NCBI GenBank assembly: GCA_029204225.1
Contig: CM055103.1
Coordinates: 56,377,078 to 56,441,077 of the forward strand
Direction of reading: 5' to 3'
DNA: 64,000 nt
Source of the DNA: Diphasiastrum complanatum
Lineage: Eukaryota; Streptophyta; Lycopodiopsida; Lycopodiales; Lycopodiaceae
Part shown: positions 44,010 through 55,406 of the stretch, in pieces
How the letters are laid out: the number at the start of each line of letters is the position of its first letter
How positions within the stretch are numbered: position 1 is the stretch's first letter
The notes under the pieces: model-generated
Told to the model about the DNA's origin: nothing
Databases searched by the model: none
Seen by the model: the letters and a program-made list of their open reading frames with translations, nothing else
Program-made: the position numbers and the translations under genes

Positions 44010-44657
44010 TGTCGGTATCAATAAAGAAGTAGTGATACTGCTCTGAAAAGAGGTGTGTAGAAGATATGTCAAACTTGAAAAGAAACGAACTCAAAAGAAA
44101 ATGATTCGAGCATCTAGAAAGAAAACTTTTTGTGCATGGCAGAATAAACTATCTTCCTCTTTCTCTGTGCATGACTATGCCTATCAATTTCAAACAAAAC
44201 AATAGTGATAGAAATCACGTTTGATCTTATAGTAACTAACTTTGAGATCATCAGTACTACAGTGATTACGTAGCCAAACAATAATGCATTGAATTATCAA
44301 GCAAATAATTTGTCGCGAAACACTAGACAAATAATTAATCGTGAATCACAAGACAAATAATTAGTCGTGAAGAACTATAGAAACACATACATTCTGAAAT
44401 GAAGCTGAATGCAATAAAAAATAGTATTGATTCAGTGTGAAAAGAAACAGAAGTAAATGAGTACAATAAGTTTCAGATCAAAGCCGTGTACTCTATGCTA
44501 TCTCTGAGAAGCTAAAATGAAAGTTTGAATTAAGAACAACGCTGATAAGTAGTAGCACAATAGCAATCTCTAAAACAACTCTAAGAAGTGAGCTAGAATG
44601 CTCATGAGTGTTCAATCTCATAAAGAATTAAAATTATTGATACAAAATTAACCGAGC
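44010..44657 (-). mobile_element. Copia-D 5' LTR (outer boundary approximate)
   Basis: Plus view begins TGTCGGTATCAATAAAG right after the PBS. The other end is placed at ACCGAGCATCA near 44657 because it mirrors TGTCGGT imperfectly. No second LTR copy remains. Confidence 0.6.
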
Positions 44658-44659
44658 AT

Positions 44660-45128
44660 CAAAAATAGATGCGTGAGAAGCTTAAGCAGTCGATTAAGCC
44701 CTTGTCTAAGGAGACAGAAACCAAACAATCAGACCAAGCTTCCATGTCCGGTAGTGACTCAACTCAGATGATTCCCAAAGTCCTAGAAAACTTTGTGGAA
44801 CCACCTTTTGATCTCCCACAAAAATTTAAAGATTTCACACTGGATGACATTGTTATCTAGTTACCACAGCCACACCGGGAACCTACACCAAGTTCTAACT
44901 CCTTCGAAGGACCAGCTAAAACGATGTCGTGTAACCTTGAAGATCATGATGAGGAGATGGATCGAATAGTTCATGTTGGTGCACACCTTTTCTCAGAACA
45001 ACTTTCTGATCTAGAAACTTCACTTCGCAAATACAGGGATGTATTTGCATGGAACTTTATAGAAATGAAAGGAATCTTGCCTGGATTAGCGATCCATACA
45101 ATTCCTTTAGATCAGATGATATATGACA
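44660..45128 (+). pseudogene. Gypsy protease-RT linker fragment
   Basis: Two frames: one with FDLPQKFKDFTLDDIVI and stop, the next with VGAHLFSEQLSDLETSLRKY, RDVFAWNFIEMKGI and AIHTIPLDQM. This is the segment just before RT in plant gypsy polyproteins, equivalent to Gypsy-1 7660-7857 plus 14290-14410. It ends where a minus-strand gag begins. Confidence 0.8.
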
Positions 45129-45159
45129 TATTGGAAGGATCTTGTTCGGTTGTTTAGGA

Positions 45160-46805
45160 CAGTCTTTGAAACTGTGTTTGCAAACACAGTCTGGATACTC
45201 TGCATGGTATTGGTTCTTAACTTTTCAATCAACCATGAAGTGGCCAGTTTCACCACAAATAAAACAATGGTTGCTCATTGGTCCTATGGCAATAGCATAA
45301 CCATCTTGGATGGCTAGCTGTGCTGGATTTTCCGGTGGTGTGGAATACTCATCCTGTTTGCACGAGCATGAGTTGTCGGTGTGATATGGTTGAGAGTTAA
45401 TAGATGGAAGTGTGGTATCGTGATTATATGAGTGATCGTAGGAGTTTTCTACAAGATATGATTGTGCAAATTCTCGAGGGTGTCTATGTTTTTGTGCTTC
45501 TAGATTAGGTTGTCCCCTTGGAGGTGGTCCTAAGAGCACCAGCTATGGTTGAGGGTCATGTCTAGATTGTCTGGGAAACTCTTGTATATAAACTTGGTTG
45601 TTTTGTGGTGGGTAGTGTTGTTGTTGGTTTTGTGAAACAAACTGTTGTCAAGGAGGTTGATAATGTCCCCTTGACTGGTTGTGAGGCTGATTCCTCAGGT
45701 TATAATAGCAATAGAGTGAGGTATGACCCACAAAGTTGCAGATGTCACAGTTGATCAATGAAGTATTTGGGACTGGTTGGTATGATGGGCACTCATTGCC
45801 AGTGTGTGCACCTCAACAGTGAGGGCACCATGTATTCTCTCGTCTATGGTGGATTTAGCCAGTGGGTAACTGACCCAGCATTGAACTCTGGATAGACTTA
45901 AGAGTGTTTTGAAACTCTTTCGTGAGTTTCTCCATCTGTTGTTGGTGTTGCTGGTTAAGCAACTCCATTTGTGTTTTCCATAATTGTTCCCGTGTTTTCT
46001 CATTTTTTCAAGCTTATTGGATAGCACGATGTGCTCTCCATTCACATGGCTTATCGACATCTGATCCCTCGTTCTCAAATGGCATCAGACATGGCTTGTT
46101 TCAATGATGTGTATTCATCATTGGAGCGAAGTTCACCTCGTATCCATCGTGAGAATCCAACGAGGAACCAAATGATGAGCATAGATTCAGTTGGTTGTTC
46201 TTGTACCTGACTTTTTAATCTTTTATATCTTTCTATGTAGTCACGTACTTTCTCATCTTTTGTCATTTTGATGTTACTCAGCTTGACAAAAGAACTTTCA
46301 ATCAAACAAAATGGCTTAAAATGTTTATTGAAGGCTTCCTTCAAGAGTGACCAGTCTCGTTTATCATCACGATCAAGGTTAAAAAACCATTCTCATGCTC
46401 GATCGATCATGGTCATCGAGAAGAGCTAAACCATGGCTTCTGCTGATGTCTCACCATAGACATCGCATGAATTCTCAAAGACTTGAAGAAATCTTTGAGG
46501 GTCAGTGTTGTCGTCGTACTTAGGTAAATCTAACTTGGGAGTACGTTTTTCAATACGTGGAACATTATTTGCAAAAGCACCATTTAAGTGAGCTTGTGCA
46601 TGTGAAGATTCTACAGCATGAAAGTGTGGGCGATCGTATGGAGCTTCAAAACGCATGGATTGTAATCTGTCAATGAGTTTGTTGATGGCTCTTGGACTTG
46701 GGATTTCATCCTAGAATATCTATTGAATCGAGCATGTTCAATAGATGGAGAGACCATCTCTGGTGGATAGTCCTCTGTGGAATTCAGATCGTAAGGACGA
46801 TCCAT
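45160..46805 (-). pseudogene. Gypsy-H gag with three spaced zinc knuckles
   Basis: ATG at 46805 (MDRPYDLNSTEDYPPEMV). The gag core runs through TPKLDLPKYDDNTDPQRFLQ, LLKEAFNKHFKPFC, DEKVRDYIERYKRL and WIRGELRSNDEYTSLKQAM. A Gln-rich coiled stretch (LNQQHQQQMEKLTKEFQ) follows. Knuckle-like motifs occur near 45810 (CPHC, stop, GAHTGNEC), near 45725 (CDICNFVGHTSLYC) and near 45240 (CFICGETGHFMVD, final Cys lost to TGA). Between knuckles two and three are about 150 Gln/Pro-rich residues. Stops and frameshifts disable it. Confidence 0.75.
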
Positions 46806-47039
46806 AACAAATCTAGAGTACCTTATAATTGGGTAAGTAGGCCTCTTGGACTCTTTGATAACTTGACTGTTGTTTGTTTGTTTTTTTTTTGTTAAATATT
46901 AGTCAGAGACGAATAATGTGGTAGTGTCCAAATGGCACAATTTTTTTGTTTTTTTGGTGTTAAAGTTTTGCAATAAATTTGGAAAGGACTATGGTATTTG
47001 GCAAATATTGAGACCTAGTCAAATAATAAAGTTGACTTT
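46806..47039. other. No gene seen
   Basis: T-rich spacer, probably the Gypsy-H leader. No PBS could be placed. Confidence 0.45.
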
Positions 47040-47720
47040 GTCTTGAAGTTGACTTGGTTCAGGTTGGCAGTCAAAGCTCTCGGTTGAGAGTTGATAGGAA
47101 ATCCTCGGTTGAGAATTGATAGAAAGGTCCGGTTGAGAGTTGATAGAACAGTCCGGTTGAGAGTTGATAGAACAATCCGGTTGAGATCTGAGTGAATGGC
47201 TCCAGTCGAGATCAGACAGAGTGCTTTGGTCGAGATGTAACAGAAAGTGTTCGGTCGAGATCAAGACAGAAGGCACCAGTCGAGACCTGATAGAAGGCTT
47301 TAGTTGAGATCCGAGAGAAAGTCTCCGGTCAAGATCTGAGAGAAAGCTCTGATCGAGATCTGAGAGAAAGCTCCTGTTGAGATCTGAGAGGAAGCTCCGG
47401 TTGAGATCTGACATGAAGCTTCGATCGAGATCTGATAGGAAGTTTCGGTCGAGATCTGAGAGAATGCTTCAGTCAAGATCTGAGAGAAAGCTCTAGTCAA
47501 GATTTGACAAGAAGCTCCAGTCATGATTTAACAGGATGCTTCAGTCGAGACTTGATAGAAGGCATTCGGTTGAGATCTTACAAGATGCCTCCAGTTGAGA
47601 ATTGACATAACATCTCTGGTTAAAATGTAACTGAAAGGCACCGGTTGATATGCAACAGAAGGTTTGTGGTCGAGATGTCAACTAAAAGGCTCAGGTGAGA
47701 TCTAATCGATGAGAATCAGT
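47040..47720. repeat. 24-bp minisatellite (GAGATCTGA core)
   Basis: Tandem units of about 24 bp such as GAGAAAGCTCCGGTTGAGATC TGA with substitutions. They are most regular at 47280-47560 and irregular at both ends. Because 24 is divisible by three, the minus strand gives an apparent eight-residue repeat protein (SFLSDLDR), which I treat as an artefact. A related unit occurs at 36690-36775. Confidence 0.9.
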
Positions 47721-48692
47721 TGAGGTTTAACTCAAGATTTGGCAGGATATTTCGAGTAGTAATTTGGTCGAGAGTTGGTGTGTAGTTTCAATAGGTGAAT
47801 GAAACAAGGTTCGGTCCAGTCCAGACGAGAGTTGTGGAGGTCGGCTAGGTAAGGAGCGTGAAGCCTCGGTCAAAATTGAAGTCGTACATCAGTGGAGACC
47901 AAAGTGATGAGCTCGGTAAGGATGTGTGTGGGAGACTTCAGAGCGATGGTTTGGCAGCACAGATTGGAAAGGTTGGACATTGATAAGTGTTTGTATAGCT
48001 ATGGAAATGCTAGTAATCCTTGGCTCTCAGCTTCTTCTGCTCTCCTCCTTTTGAGACCTCCTCAGCCATGGGTGAGAGATACTCTGTGTCTACATGTCTA
48101 GACAATCCCTAGAACTTGATCTCGACTATCTTTTTGGCAAAGTCGATCTCCATGTCTGCCATAGCTACATCCTTGGAGAACATACTAGGATTTATTTTAG
48201 ATCAAAGCTTTGCTAGATTTCAACCCTCTACCTGACAAAGATGGTCGCGAACACGAAATTCAAGAGACACGAAGCATGAAAATTTTGCGAACACATGACA
48301 AAAAGACACAAACATGAAAGATTCACAAACAAGAATCTTTTGCGGTCCAACACGATAAAGTCAAACGACAGAAAGGAAACCAACGACGTGACACGAAAAA
48401 CGTCGCATAAACTTTCTCTGCCCTCACGCTCCAAAGTGTACCAGCAAAGATCATGCAAGTATCCAGAAGTATAGATATCTGCTCTAATGGCATGATGTCA
48501 GCAGATACACTCTAGGTCGTGGCTAATCTGCCACTGTTGTAATATTCTGATTAGTTGTAGATGCTTAATCACTCTAATCTTAAAGTTACATAGAACAACT
48601 ATATACTTGTTGGATGATACTTGACACATATACAGAGTAGTAGTCTGATGCTAGTAAGCAATCAAGACGAAATACAAACAAGATGTCCGCCT
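47721..48692. other. No supported gene; flank of Copia-E
   Basis: Mixed-composition sequence with short frames (for example 48228-48458 minus, hydrophobic). It may be gypsy LTR or leader, but no termini are visible. It ends with CGCCT, the Copia-E target site. Confidence 0.45.
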
Positions 48693-49371
48693 TGTTAAAA
48701 ATTCACAATTCTAGCTTGACTAGTTTTGGTCATATGACTTGTAAATAGTTAGATGGTCATGATGTGGCTTGTCACACGTGCCAAATAGCATAGGATTCCA
48801 TTCATAAGGATGTTCTCAAGTAGACCTAAGTGTTAGAACCTTTGGAATGAGTCCAAATTATGCTTAGATACGAGGGAGAAAAAATAGGAGCTATTTTTGG
48901 TAATTTTTGCAATGTTGAGGGATCTCCAAAATTCCAACCCTAACTTGGTAGGGATGAAAGATCCATTAAAATTAGCATTAGGGATAGGTTTAGGGCTACT
49001 CATACCTGCCCAAAACCGTGATGGATCATGTATATATAGGTGATGATATCTCACCAAAATCAATCAAGCAATTTCATGTTTTTTCTCTCATAATGGTGCA
49101 ATTGCTCTCTATGTTCATAATTGTTTGAGTACTTGTCATTACTAATGATTATAGGATTGAATGTAGGTCTGGTGTACAGTACTCAGACTGTGGGAGGCCG
49201 TACTTTCACACGTGTGAAGTCTTCAAGGATTTGGGCCATTTAGTGAGGTTCAAGCATAGATTTTTGATGGATTTTGATGGTTCAACTTGTGCTAATCTTA
49301 TGAAATCATAATTTATTGTTTCCCTCATCATTTCAAGTGTTTTAGGATCCTTATTTGCTGTAATTTTTACA
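48693..49371 (+). mobile_element. Copia-E 5' LTR (679 bp)
   Basis: TGTTAAAAATTCACAATTC to TAATTTTTACA. TATATATA at 49031-49038 is a good TATA box. The shared palindrome TTTCACACGTGTGAAG is at 49204-49219, downstream of the TATA and so probably in the transcribed part of the LTR. Confidence 0.95.
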
Positions 49372-49384
49372 TGGTATCAGAGCC
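49372..49384 (+). other. Copia-E primer-binding site (Met)
   Basis: TGGTATCAGAGCC follows the LTR with no gap, a perfect match to the copia initiator-Met PBS. Confidence 0.95.
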
Positions 49385-49478
49385 TAAAGGCTGAAATGAG
49401 CTAAATTCTTGGTTTGCATTCAATTTGATCACAATTTTTGATCTAAATCTTGTGTAGATTGGATCTTAGCATCTAGTA

Positions 49479-50528
49479 TTGATTCTAGAACTCAAAGTGA
49501 GTCAAATACATTGGAGCTCTCCATCCAAAGGTGGAGATGACCAAGCTCTCTTCACCAAAGGCAAAGGCAAGTCCAAAGGCAAAGGATCAACATTCAAGAA
49601 GTCTACAAAGCTTGAGGATCAAGAAGGACCCCCAAAGGCATCTTTATCAACCACCAAAGTCAAGAAGGACAAATCAAAGGTGAAGTGCTACTATTGTAGC
49701 AAGATGGGGCATTATGCCTCGGAATGCTTCAAGAGGAAGCAAGATCAAAGCCAAGCCAACATGAGCAAAGAGGAGGAGGAGAAGAGTTCACATGGGGACT
49801 CTCTCATGATGTCCATATTTTCTTCAACAAGCTTCAAAGGAGAAGATCCTTGGTGGATTGACTCGGGTGCTAGTTCACACATGACTAGTAAAAGGGAGTT
49901 TTTCTCTTCTCTCTTATCTTATGATGGACCTATAAAGTCTATCTATATAGCAAATGATGAAGCTTGTAAGATTGAAGGAGTTGGTAGCATTCCCCTTTGC
50001 TTAGGATCTTCCAAAAAGATCAACATAGAAGGTGTTTTGTACATTCCTACAATAACAAAGAATCTACTAAGTGTTGGCCGAATGGTAGACAATGGTTTCA
50101 ATGTTGACTTTGCTTCAAATGAATGTTTCATCAAGAAGAAGGGTAAGATAGTGGCTAAGGGCACTAGACTTGGCAAACTTTATAAGCTGGATGCATTTGT
50201 GGATACTAATGTTGTCATGTTGGCCGAGAAGAGCAAGATATCTACCTTTACTTTATGGCACAAAAGACTTGGACATGTCAACTCGGGTTCCATGGAGGCT
50301 ATGATCAAGCAGGAGTATGCTTTAGGCCTACCAAGGTCTATTGGGAAGGAAGACAAGGTTTGTGAAGCTTGTGCCTTATCCAAGGCACATAAGAAGGTGT
50401 TTCCTAACTCCATCACAAAGTCATCTCATCCTCTTGAACTCATACACTCGGATGTGCACATTGCTAGCACCAAATCTAATGGAGGTTCATCCATGTTTTT
50501 AACCTTCATTGATGACTACTCAAGATAG
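49479..50528 (+). pseudogene. Copia-E gag C-terminus, protease, integrase N-part
   Basis: The frame opens in the leader and joins abruptly to the gag nucleocapsid: Lys/Gly-rich GKGKSKGKGS, then a canonical CCHC knuckle, CYYCSKMGHYASEC. The protease active site is in WWIDSGASSHMT, followed by NLLSVGRM, the integrase zinc module (LWHKRLGHVN, CEACALSKAH) and the first catalytic Asp (HSDVH). It ends in TAG inside FIDDYSR. The front of gag (UBN2 domain) is deleted; homologous elements have about 200 residues more. Confidence 0.92.
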
Positions 50529-50534
50529 TGTTGG

Positions 50535-50786
50535 GTGTTCTTACTTTCCTTCAAGTCTCAAGTATTTGATACTTTTGTAAAGTTCAAGTTGTTTGTGGAA
50601 AAGCATCATAATCATAGCATCAAGATTCTTAGAAGTGACAATGGTGGAGAATTCATCTCCAATGAGTTCAAGGCCTTTTGTGAGGAGGAAGGGATCAAGA
50701 AAGAGACTTCTTGTCCTTACACTCCTCAACAAAATGAGTTGCTGAAAGAAGGAATAGAACATTATGTGAATGTTCTAAGGCTTTAA
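50535..50786 (+). pseudogene. Copia-E integrase core segment
   Basis: This continues after the TAG: KILRSDNGGEFISNEFKAFC (second catalytic Asp) and TSCPYTPQQNE. A single G missing in the run that normally encodes QQNGVAER shifts the frame at about 50736, so the catalytic Glu falls out of frame. Confidence 0.9.
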
Positions 50787-52105
50787 GATTAGATGCTTGT
50801 TTGCCCAAATCCTTTTGGGGTGAGTCTCTTGTATGTGCAAACTACTTGATGAATAGGGTGTCTTGCAAAGCAATTGAAGGCAAAACTCCTTATGAGATGT
50901 TGTATGGAAAGAAACCCAATTTTAATCACTTGAAAGTTTTTGGGTGTATATGTTATGTTCATGTGCCATTGGAAACAAGAACCAAGGAGGATCCATCTTC
51001 CACAAGAGGGATCATGCTTGGATATGCAAGCTCAAGCAAGGGCTACAAAGTCTATCTCCCATCCTTGAACAAATTTGTTGTTTCAAGGGATGTCATCTTT
51101 GATGAACATCATATGCATATGCTTGAAGAAGGCTCAAGTGCTCCAACAATCAAGAAGAAGATGGCCGAGGAGCAAGATCTTGGTTTTGAGGAGGAGCTCA
51201 TGGAGGAGCAAGCACCAAACCCGCCTATCACACCAAGGAGATCTTCAAGGGCAAAAGTGGAGCCATCAAGGCTCACATATCAAGGCAAAGGACAGCAAGT
51301 TGAGGGTATCTCATCCACTTCTTATGCTTTATCTAGTTTTGAAGAACCGTCTAATGTTGAAGATGCATTGAACTCCAAAGAATGGTATAAAGCTATGTTG
51401 GATGAGTATGATGCCTTGATTGAGAATGAAACTTGGTTGCTTGTTGAGAGACCTCAAAGGAATGTAATAGGATGCAAGTGGGTCTTCAAGCTTAAGTTGA
51501 ATGCAAATGGGAGTGCTAACAAACATAAAGCAAGATTAGTTGCAAAAGGTTATGCTCAAGAGAGAGGGATAGACTATGAGGAAACTTTTGCACCCGTGGC
51601 CAAGATGGTCACAATAAGACTAATCATTGCACTTGCATCACATTTTGGATGGATTCTATGTCAAATGGATGTCTCTAATGCTTTCTTGAATGGTTTTTTG
51701 AAAGAGGATATCTATATGGAACAGCCACAAGGGTTTATCAAGCATGGAATGGAGAACAAAGTATGCCATCTCCAAAGAAGCATCTATGGCTTGAAGCAAG
51801 CCTCGAGATCTTGGAATTCAAGATTACATTGCTATCTTATTTCACTTTCTTTTGTTCAAAGTGAATATGATCCCACTCTTTACATTAAGTTTGATGATGT
51901 TGGTATTGTACTTTTACTCATTTATGTAGACGACATCATCATTAGTGGAAATAGTGTTGATGGTATTGAAAAAATCAAGATAGATCTATCCTTAGAGTTC
52001 AAGATGGTAGATCTAGGGTGTCTTCACTTCATCTTAGGCATAGAAGTACTTAGAGGGTCTGATTTTATCTTTATAAGTCAAGTAAACTATGCTCAAAGTC
52101 TTTGA
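50740..52105 (+). pseudogene. Copia-E integrase C-part and reverse transcriptase
   Basis: After the one-base deletion the sense frame resumes with KSFWGESLVCANYLMNR, the acidic linker, and RT: HKARLVAKGYAQERGIDYEE, QMDVSNAFLNGFLKE, YGLKQASRSW and the catalytic LLIYVDDIIISG. It ends at VNYAQSL followed by TGA because one T is missing, which shifts the frame again. Confidence 0.92.
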
Positions 52106-52890
52106 AGAAGTTTAAGATGGAAGTATGCAAAAGTGTTGACACACCAATGGAGCAAGATGTAAAAGTGCCAAATGAAGATGATGAAAGATCCTTCATGGAC
52201 ATCACTTTGTTTAGGCAACTTATAGGTTCCTTAATGTGGATCACTATAACTAGACCAGATCTTAGCTTTAGTGTATTTAGGTTGAGCCAATCCATGCAAA
52301 AGCCATTGAATATCCATTGGAAAAAGGCTAAGAGGATTCTAAGATACATCTCGGGTACATTGGATTTTGGGATTCTATATAGAGGAGATGTGATTAACCT
52401 TCATGCATTTAGTGATTCAGATTTTGTAGGGGACAAGAGGGATAGGAAATCAACAAGTGCCTATTCAACTTTCATAGGAGAAGGGGGTGTGGTTTCATGG
52501 CTTTCAAAAAAGCAAGAAACTATATCTCTATCTTCAACCGAGGCCGAGTACAAAGCTTTGACAACCACTACAAAGGAGGTACTTTGGATCAAGAGATTAT
52601 TGGTGGAACTAAAGATCATGGATTCAGAGGAGGCACCAATCATCTACAATGACAATATATCAGCCCAACACCTTGCATCTAACCCAATCTTCCATGCAAG
52701 ATCTAAGCACATTGAGATATGCCATCACTTTGTGAGAGAAATGGTGCAAGCCAAGGAGATTGCTTTGGAGCATGTTCCAAGCAATGAATGTGTAGCTGAT
52801 CTACTTACTTAACCACTTCAAAAGACACCTTTTATGAAGTTCAGATCATCACTTGGAGTGATTAGTAAAGCAATGATTGAACCAAGCTAG
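52102..52890 (+). pseudogene. Copia-E RT end and RNase H
   Basis: KKFKMEVCKSVDTPMEQDV, LIGSLMWITITRPDLSF, then RNase H with AFSDSDFVGDKRDRKSTSAY, SSTEAEYKALTTT and YNDNISAQHLASNP. ADLLT is followed by TAA where copia pol usually has Lys-Pro-Leu. The sense continues to TAG at 52888-52890, just before the PPT. Confidence 0.92.
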
Positions 52891-52904
52891 ATAGTGAGGA
52901 GGAG
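52891..52904 (+). other. Copia-E polypurine tract
   Basis: ATAGTGAGGAGGAG lies between the pol end and the 3' LTR. It is similar to Copia-A's tract. Confidence 0.85.
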
Positions 52905-53586
52905 TGTTAAAAATTCACAATTCTAGCTTGACTAGTTTTGGTCATATGACTTGTAAATAGTTAGATGGTCATGATGTGGCTTGTCACACGTGCCAAATAG
53001 CATAGGATTCCATTCATAAGGATGTTCTCAAGTAGACCTAAGTGTTAGAACCTTTGGAATGAGTCCAAATTATGCTTAGATACGAGGGAGAAAAAATAGG
53101 AGCTATTTTTGGTAATTTTTGCATTGTTGAGGGATCTCCAAAATTCCAACCCTAACTTGGTAGGGATGAAAGATCCACCAAAATTAGAATTAGGGATAGG
53201 TTTAGGGCTACTCATACCTGCCCAAAACCGTGATGGATCATGTATATATAGGTGATGATATCTCACCAAAATCAATCAAGCAATTTCATGATTTTTCTCT
53301 CATAATGGTGCAATTGCTCTCTATGTTCATAATTGTTTGAGTACTTGTCATTACTAATGATTATAGGATTGAATGTAGGTCTGGAGTACAGTACTCAGAC
53401 TGTGGGAGGCCGTACTTTCACACGTGTGAAGTCTTCTTCAAGGATTTGGGCCATTTAGTGAGGTTCAAGCATAGATTTTTGATGGATTTTGATGGTTCAA
53501 CTTGTGCTAATCTTATGAAATCATAATTTATTGTTTCCCTCATCATTTCAAGTGTTTTAGGATCCTTATTTGCTGTAATTTTTACA
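52905..53586 (+). mobile_element. Copia-E 3' LTR (682 bp)
   Basis: Near identical to the 5' LTR, with the same ends. It includes a three-base extra repeat (CTTCTTC for CTTC) near 53430. The palindrome is at 53416-53430. Confidence 0.95.
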
Positions 53587-54066
53587 CGCCTGCGTGCGAG
53601 AAAAGTTTATGTGATCAGGATCCACAGAGATCCATAAGTCCGCTAGTAAGTGAGACATCCACTCGTGAGAGAACTGTATTTCTCTCATGTCAACGCACTG
53701 TGTGGATCTGCGTGTAGTGCTTGAAGAATCAGAGAAAATCAATAGATGATCTTGTAGCCATCGTGCACATGTCAATTTATGATGTATGATCTTGAACGCA
53801 AATGTGTCTGCTGTTATTTGTGTGTCTGATTCTCCCATTCATTTCAATTTTGCACACTAATTGAGTTTGTTGAATGCTACATTAATTTATAAACGTAAAT
53901 GAGCAGTGCCTGACTACATTTTGGAGGACTGTAGGAGTGATTCAGCTGGCAGTGTCCAACAACCACATCTGAACTCCATCTGAAACACATTGAGTCCTGG
54001 TTGTTTCGCTTTTACGAAAGTTTCTTGACTGTTTCGCGATCACAAAACATTTTTTTCGCATTCTCA
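53587..54066. other. 3' flank of Copia-E, no supported gene
   Basis: Starts with the second CGCCT. A minus-strand frame of about 80 codons (53595-53838) is open up to the insertion point, but has no recognised similarity. Confidence 0.4.
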
Positions 54067-54560
54067 TCAGTTGTTAAGGCAGTAATCCTTGAATTTGGTG
54101 GAGATGTATTCTCCTCCATTGTTGGGCCTCAGTGCTTTGATTCTTTTGCCATTTTGATTATGTACATGCTTTTTAAATTGTCTGAACTTGATGAAAGCCT
54201 TCGATTTCTGCTTAATGAAGTAAACAGCTGTTCTTCGAGAGAATTCCTCAATAAAAGTAATGAAATACTTTGCATCTAACAATGATGGATTTTGCATAGG
54301 TCAACATATATTTGAATGAAGAATATCTAACAGACCTTTTGTTGCATGCCTAATAGAAACATTTTGTTTCTTCAGATCTCTCTCAAAGCATGATAGCATT
54401 ACGATCCCAAGACTGCTCCTCTGTCTCTCAAAAAGTCCTTTGTCCAGGGCTTTGGAGTGCTTTTCGTGGTCTAGTCGACCTTCTAGGAGATCCTCCTGGG
54501 ACAGCAATGTCTTTGCCTTTGTCTGCTTTGCTCGGTCCGGAACCATCTTGGTTTATAGGA
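54067..54560 (-). pseudogene. Copia integrase core fragment (rearranged)
   Basis: The minus strand reads KYFITFIEEFSRRTAVYFIK, then KRIKALRPNNGGEYISTKFK: the integrase core with the usual FIDDFSR changed to FIEEFSR and RSDNGGEY changed to RPNNGGEY. The second catalytic Asp is therefore lost. It lies downstream of integrase C-terminal sequence on the same strand, which is the wrong order. Confidence 0.8.
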
Positions 54561-54975
54561 ACTGCGGCAGCAGGCTGCCTCTCGAATCTTTCTTCTTCAA
54601 ATTCGTCACTCGAATGGGAGACGACTCAAAAATCCTCATTTTCGTGTTCATCCTCTGCTCCCTCTGTCACTTGTGGCAGGTCATAGTATTGTCTCTCCAG
54701 AACTTTGTAGCTGACAAGATTGTCATTGGCCATTGTCTTGCTCTCATCAAATCTGACATTTCTCACTATTTTCACAGTGTTCGTGTCTGGCATGTAGACT
54801 CTGTAGTATGAAGAATTGTTGTCATAACCTACCAGAAATCCCTACTCGGCTTTCTCATCAAGCTTCTTTCGAAGCTTATCTGGAATATGTGCATAAGCTG
54901 CACAACCAAAGATTCTGACATGAGACAGGTTGGGCTTTCTACCCCACCATAGCTCGTGTGGTGTCATGTGACCTT
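54561..54975 (-). pseudogene. Copia integrase C-terminal segment fused to gag
   Basis: It reads MTPHELWWGRKPNLSHVRIF, GCAAYAHIPDKLRKKLDEKA, stop, then VGYDNNSSYYRVYMPDT and an acidic linker. These are the post-core copia integrase blocks. Its upstream edge is joined without a stop to gag at about 54976. Confidence 0.82.
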
Positions 54976-55406
54976 CCTTAATGCTCTCATCAATGCAAGC
55001 CAACTCATCATTCAATGCTTTCACTCTCAAAATAAAAGTATTTGGACTTTCTTCATTCTTTTGCAAACAAGAAAAAATTTGGCTTCTTAGAGTCAACACT
55101 CTAGAAGTAGACTTGGATTCATAAAGCTTCTTCAATGAATCCCAAGCATCCTTTGATGAAGTACTCTTACCAACTTCTTAAGCACATTGATAACATTCAT
55201 CTTTATCATGTGTAGAGCCTTATTAGCCCTCTTGTCATACCTCACTTGATCTTGTTGTATTGCTGGTCTCTCCTCCAAACCTACAACAATATCCAAAACA
55301 TCATTCATCTCAAGAAGTGATTCCATCCTCACTTTTCACAATGAATAGCTACTTGAGGTAAGCCTATCATTGGCTTCCAACATGACTCCACTTGATGTGG
55401 CCATGT
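54976..55406 (-). pseudogene. Copia-B-family gag, truncated and fused to integrase
   Basis: ATG at 55406 starts MATSSGVMLEANDRL, matching the start of Copia-B gag. It includes VRMESLLEMNDVLDIVVGLE and KKLYESKSTSRVLTLRSQIF. After LACIDESIKEG it passes in frame into integrase (HMTPHELWWG). A frameshift near 55135 and a stop after SYSL are present. Confidence 0.85.

Larger units (their letters stand above)
48693..53586 (+). mobile_element. Copia-E, complete-ended copia element
   Basis: 5' LTR 48693-49371, Met PBS, shortened gag, protease, integrase, RT, RNase H, PPT, 3' LTR 52905-53586. A perfect 5-bp target duplication, CGCCT, lies at 48688-48692 and 53587-53591. The LTRs differ at roughly seven bases plus a 3-bp indel over about 680 bp, about 1%, so the insertion is relatively young for this window. 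The gag N-terminal two thirds is absent between leader and nucleocapsid. Two nonsense codons and two single-base deletions break the coding region. Confidence 0.96.

Noticed and set aside
47019-47524. Eight-residue repeat protein (SFLSDLDR-like) on the minus strand
   Set aside because: The minisatellite period of 24 bp automatically keeps a frame open; no start or conserved domain.
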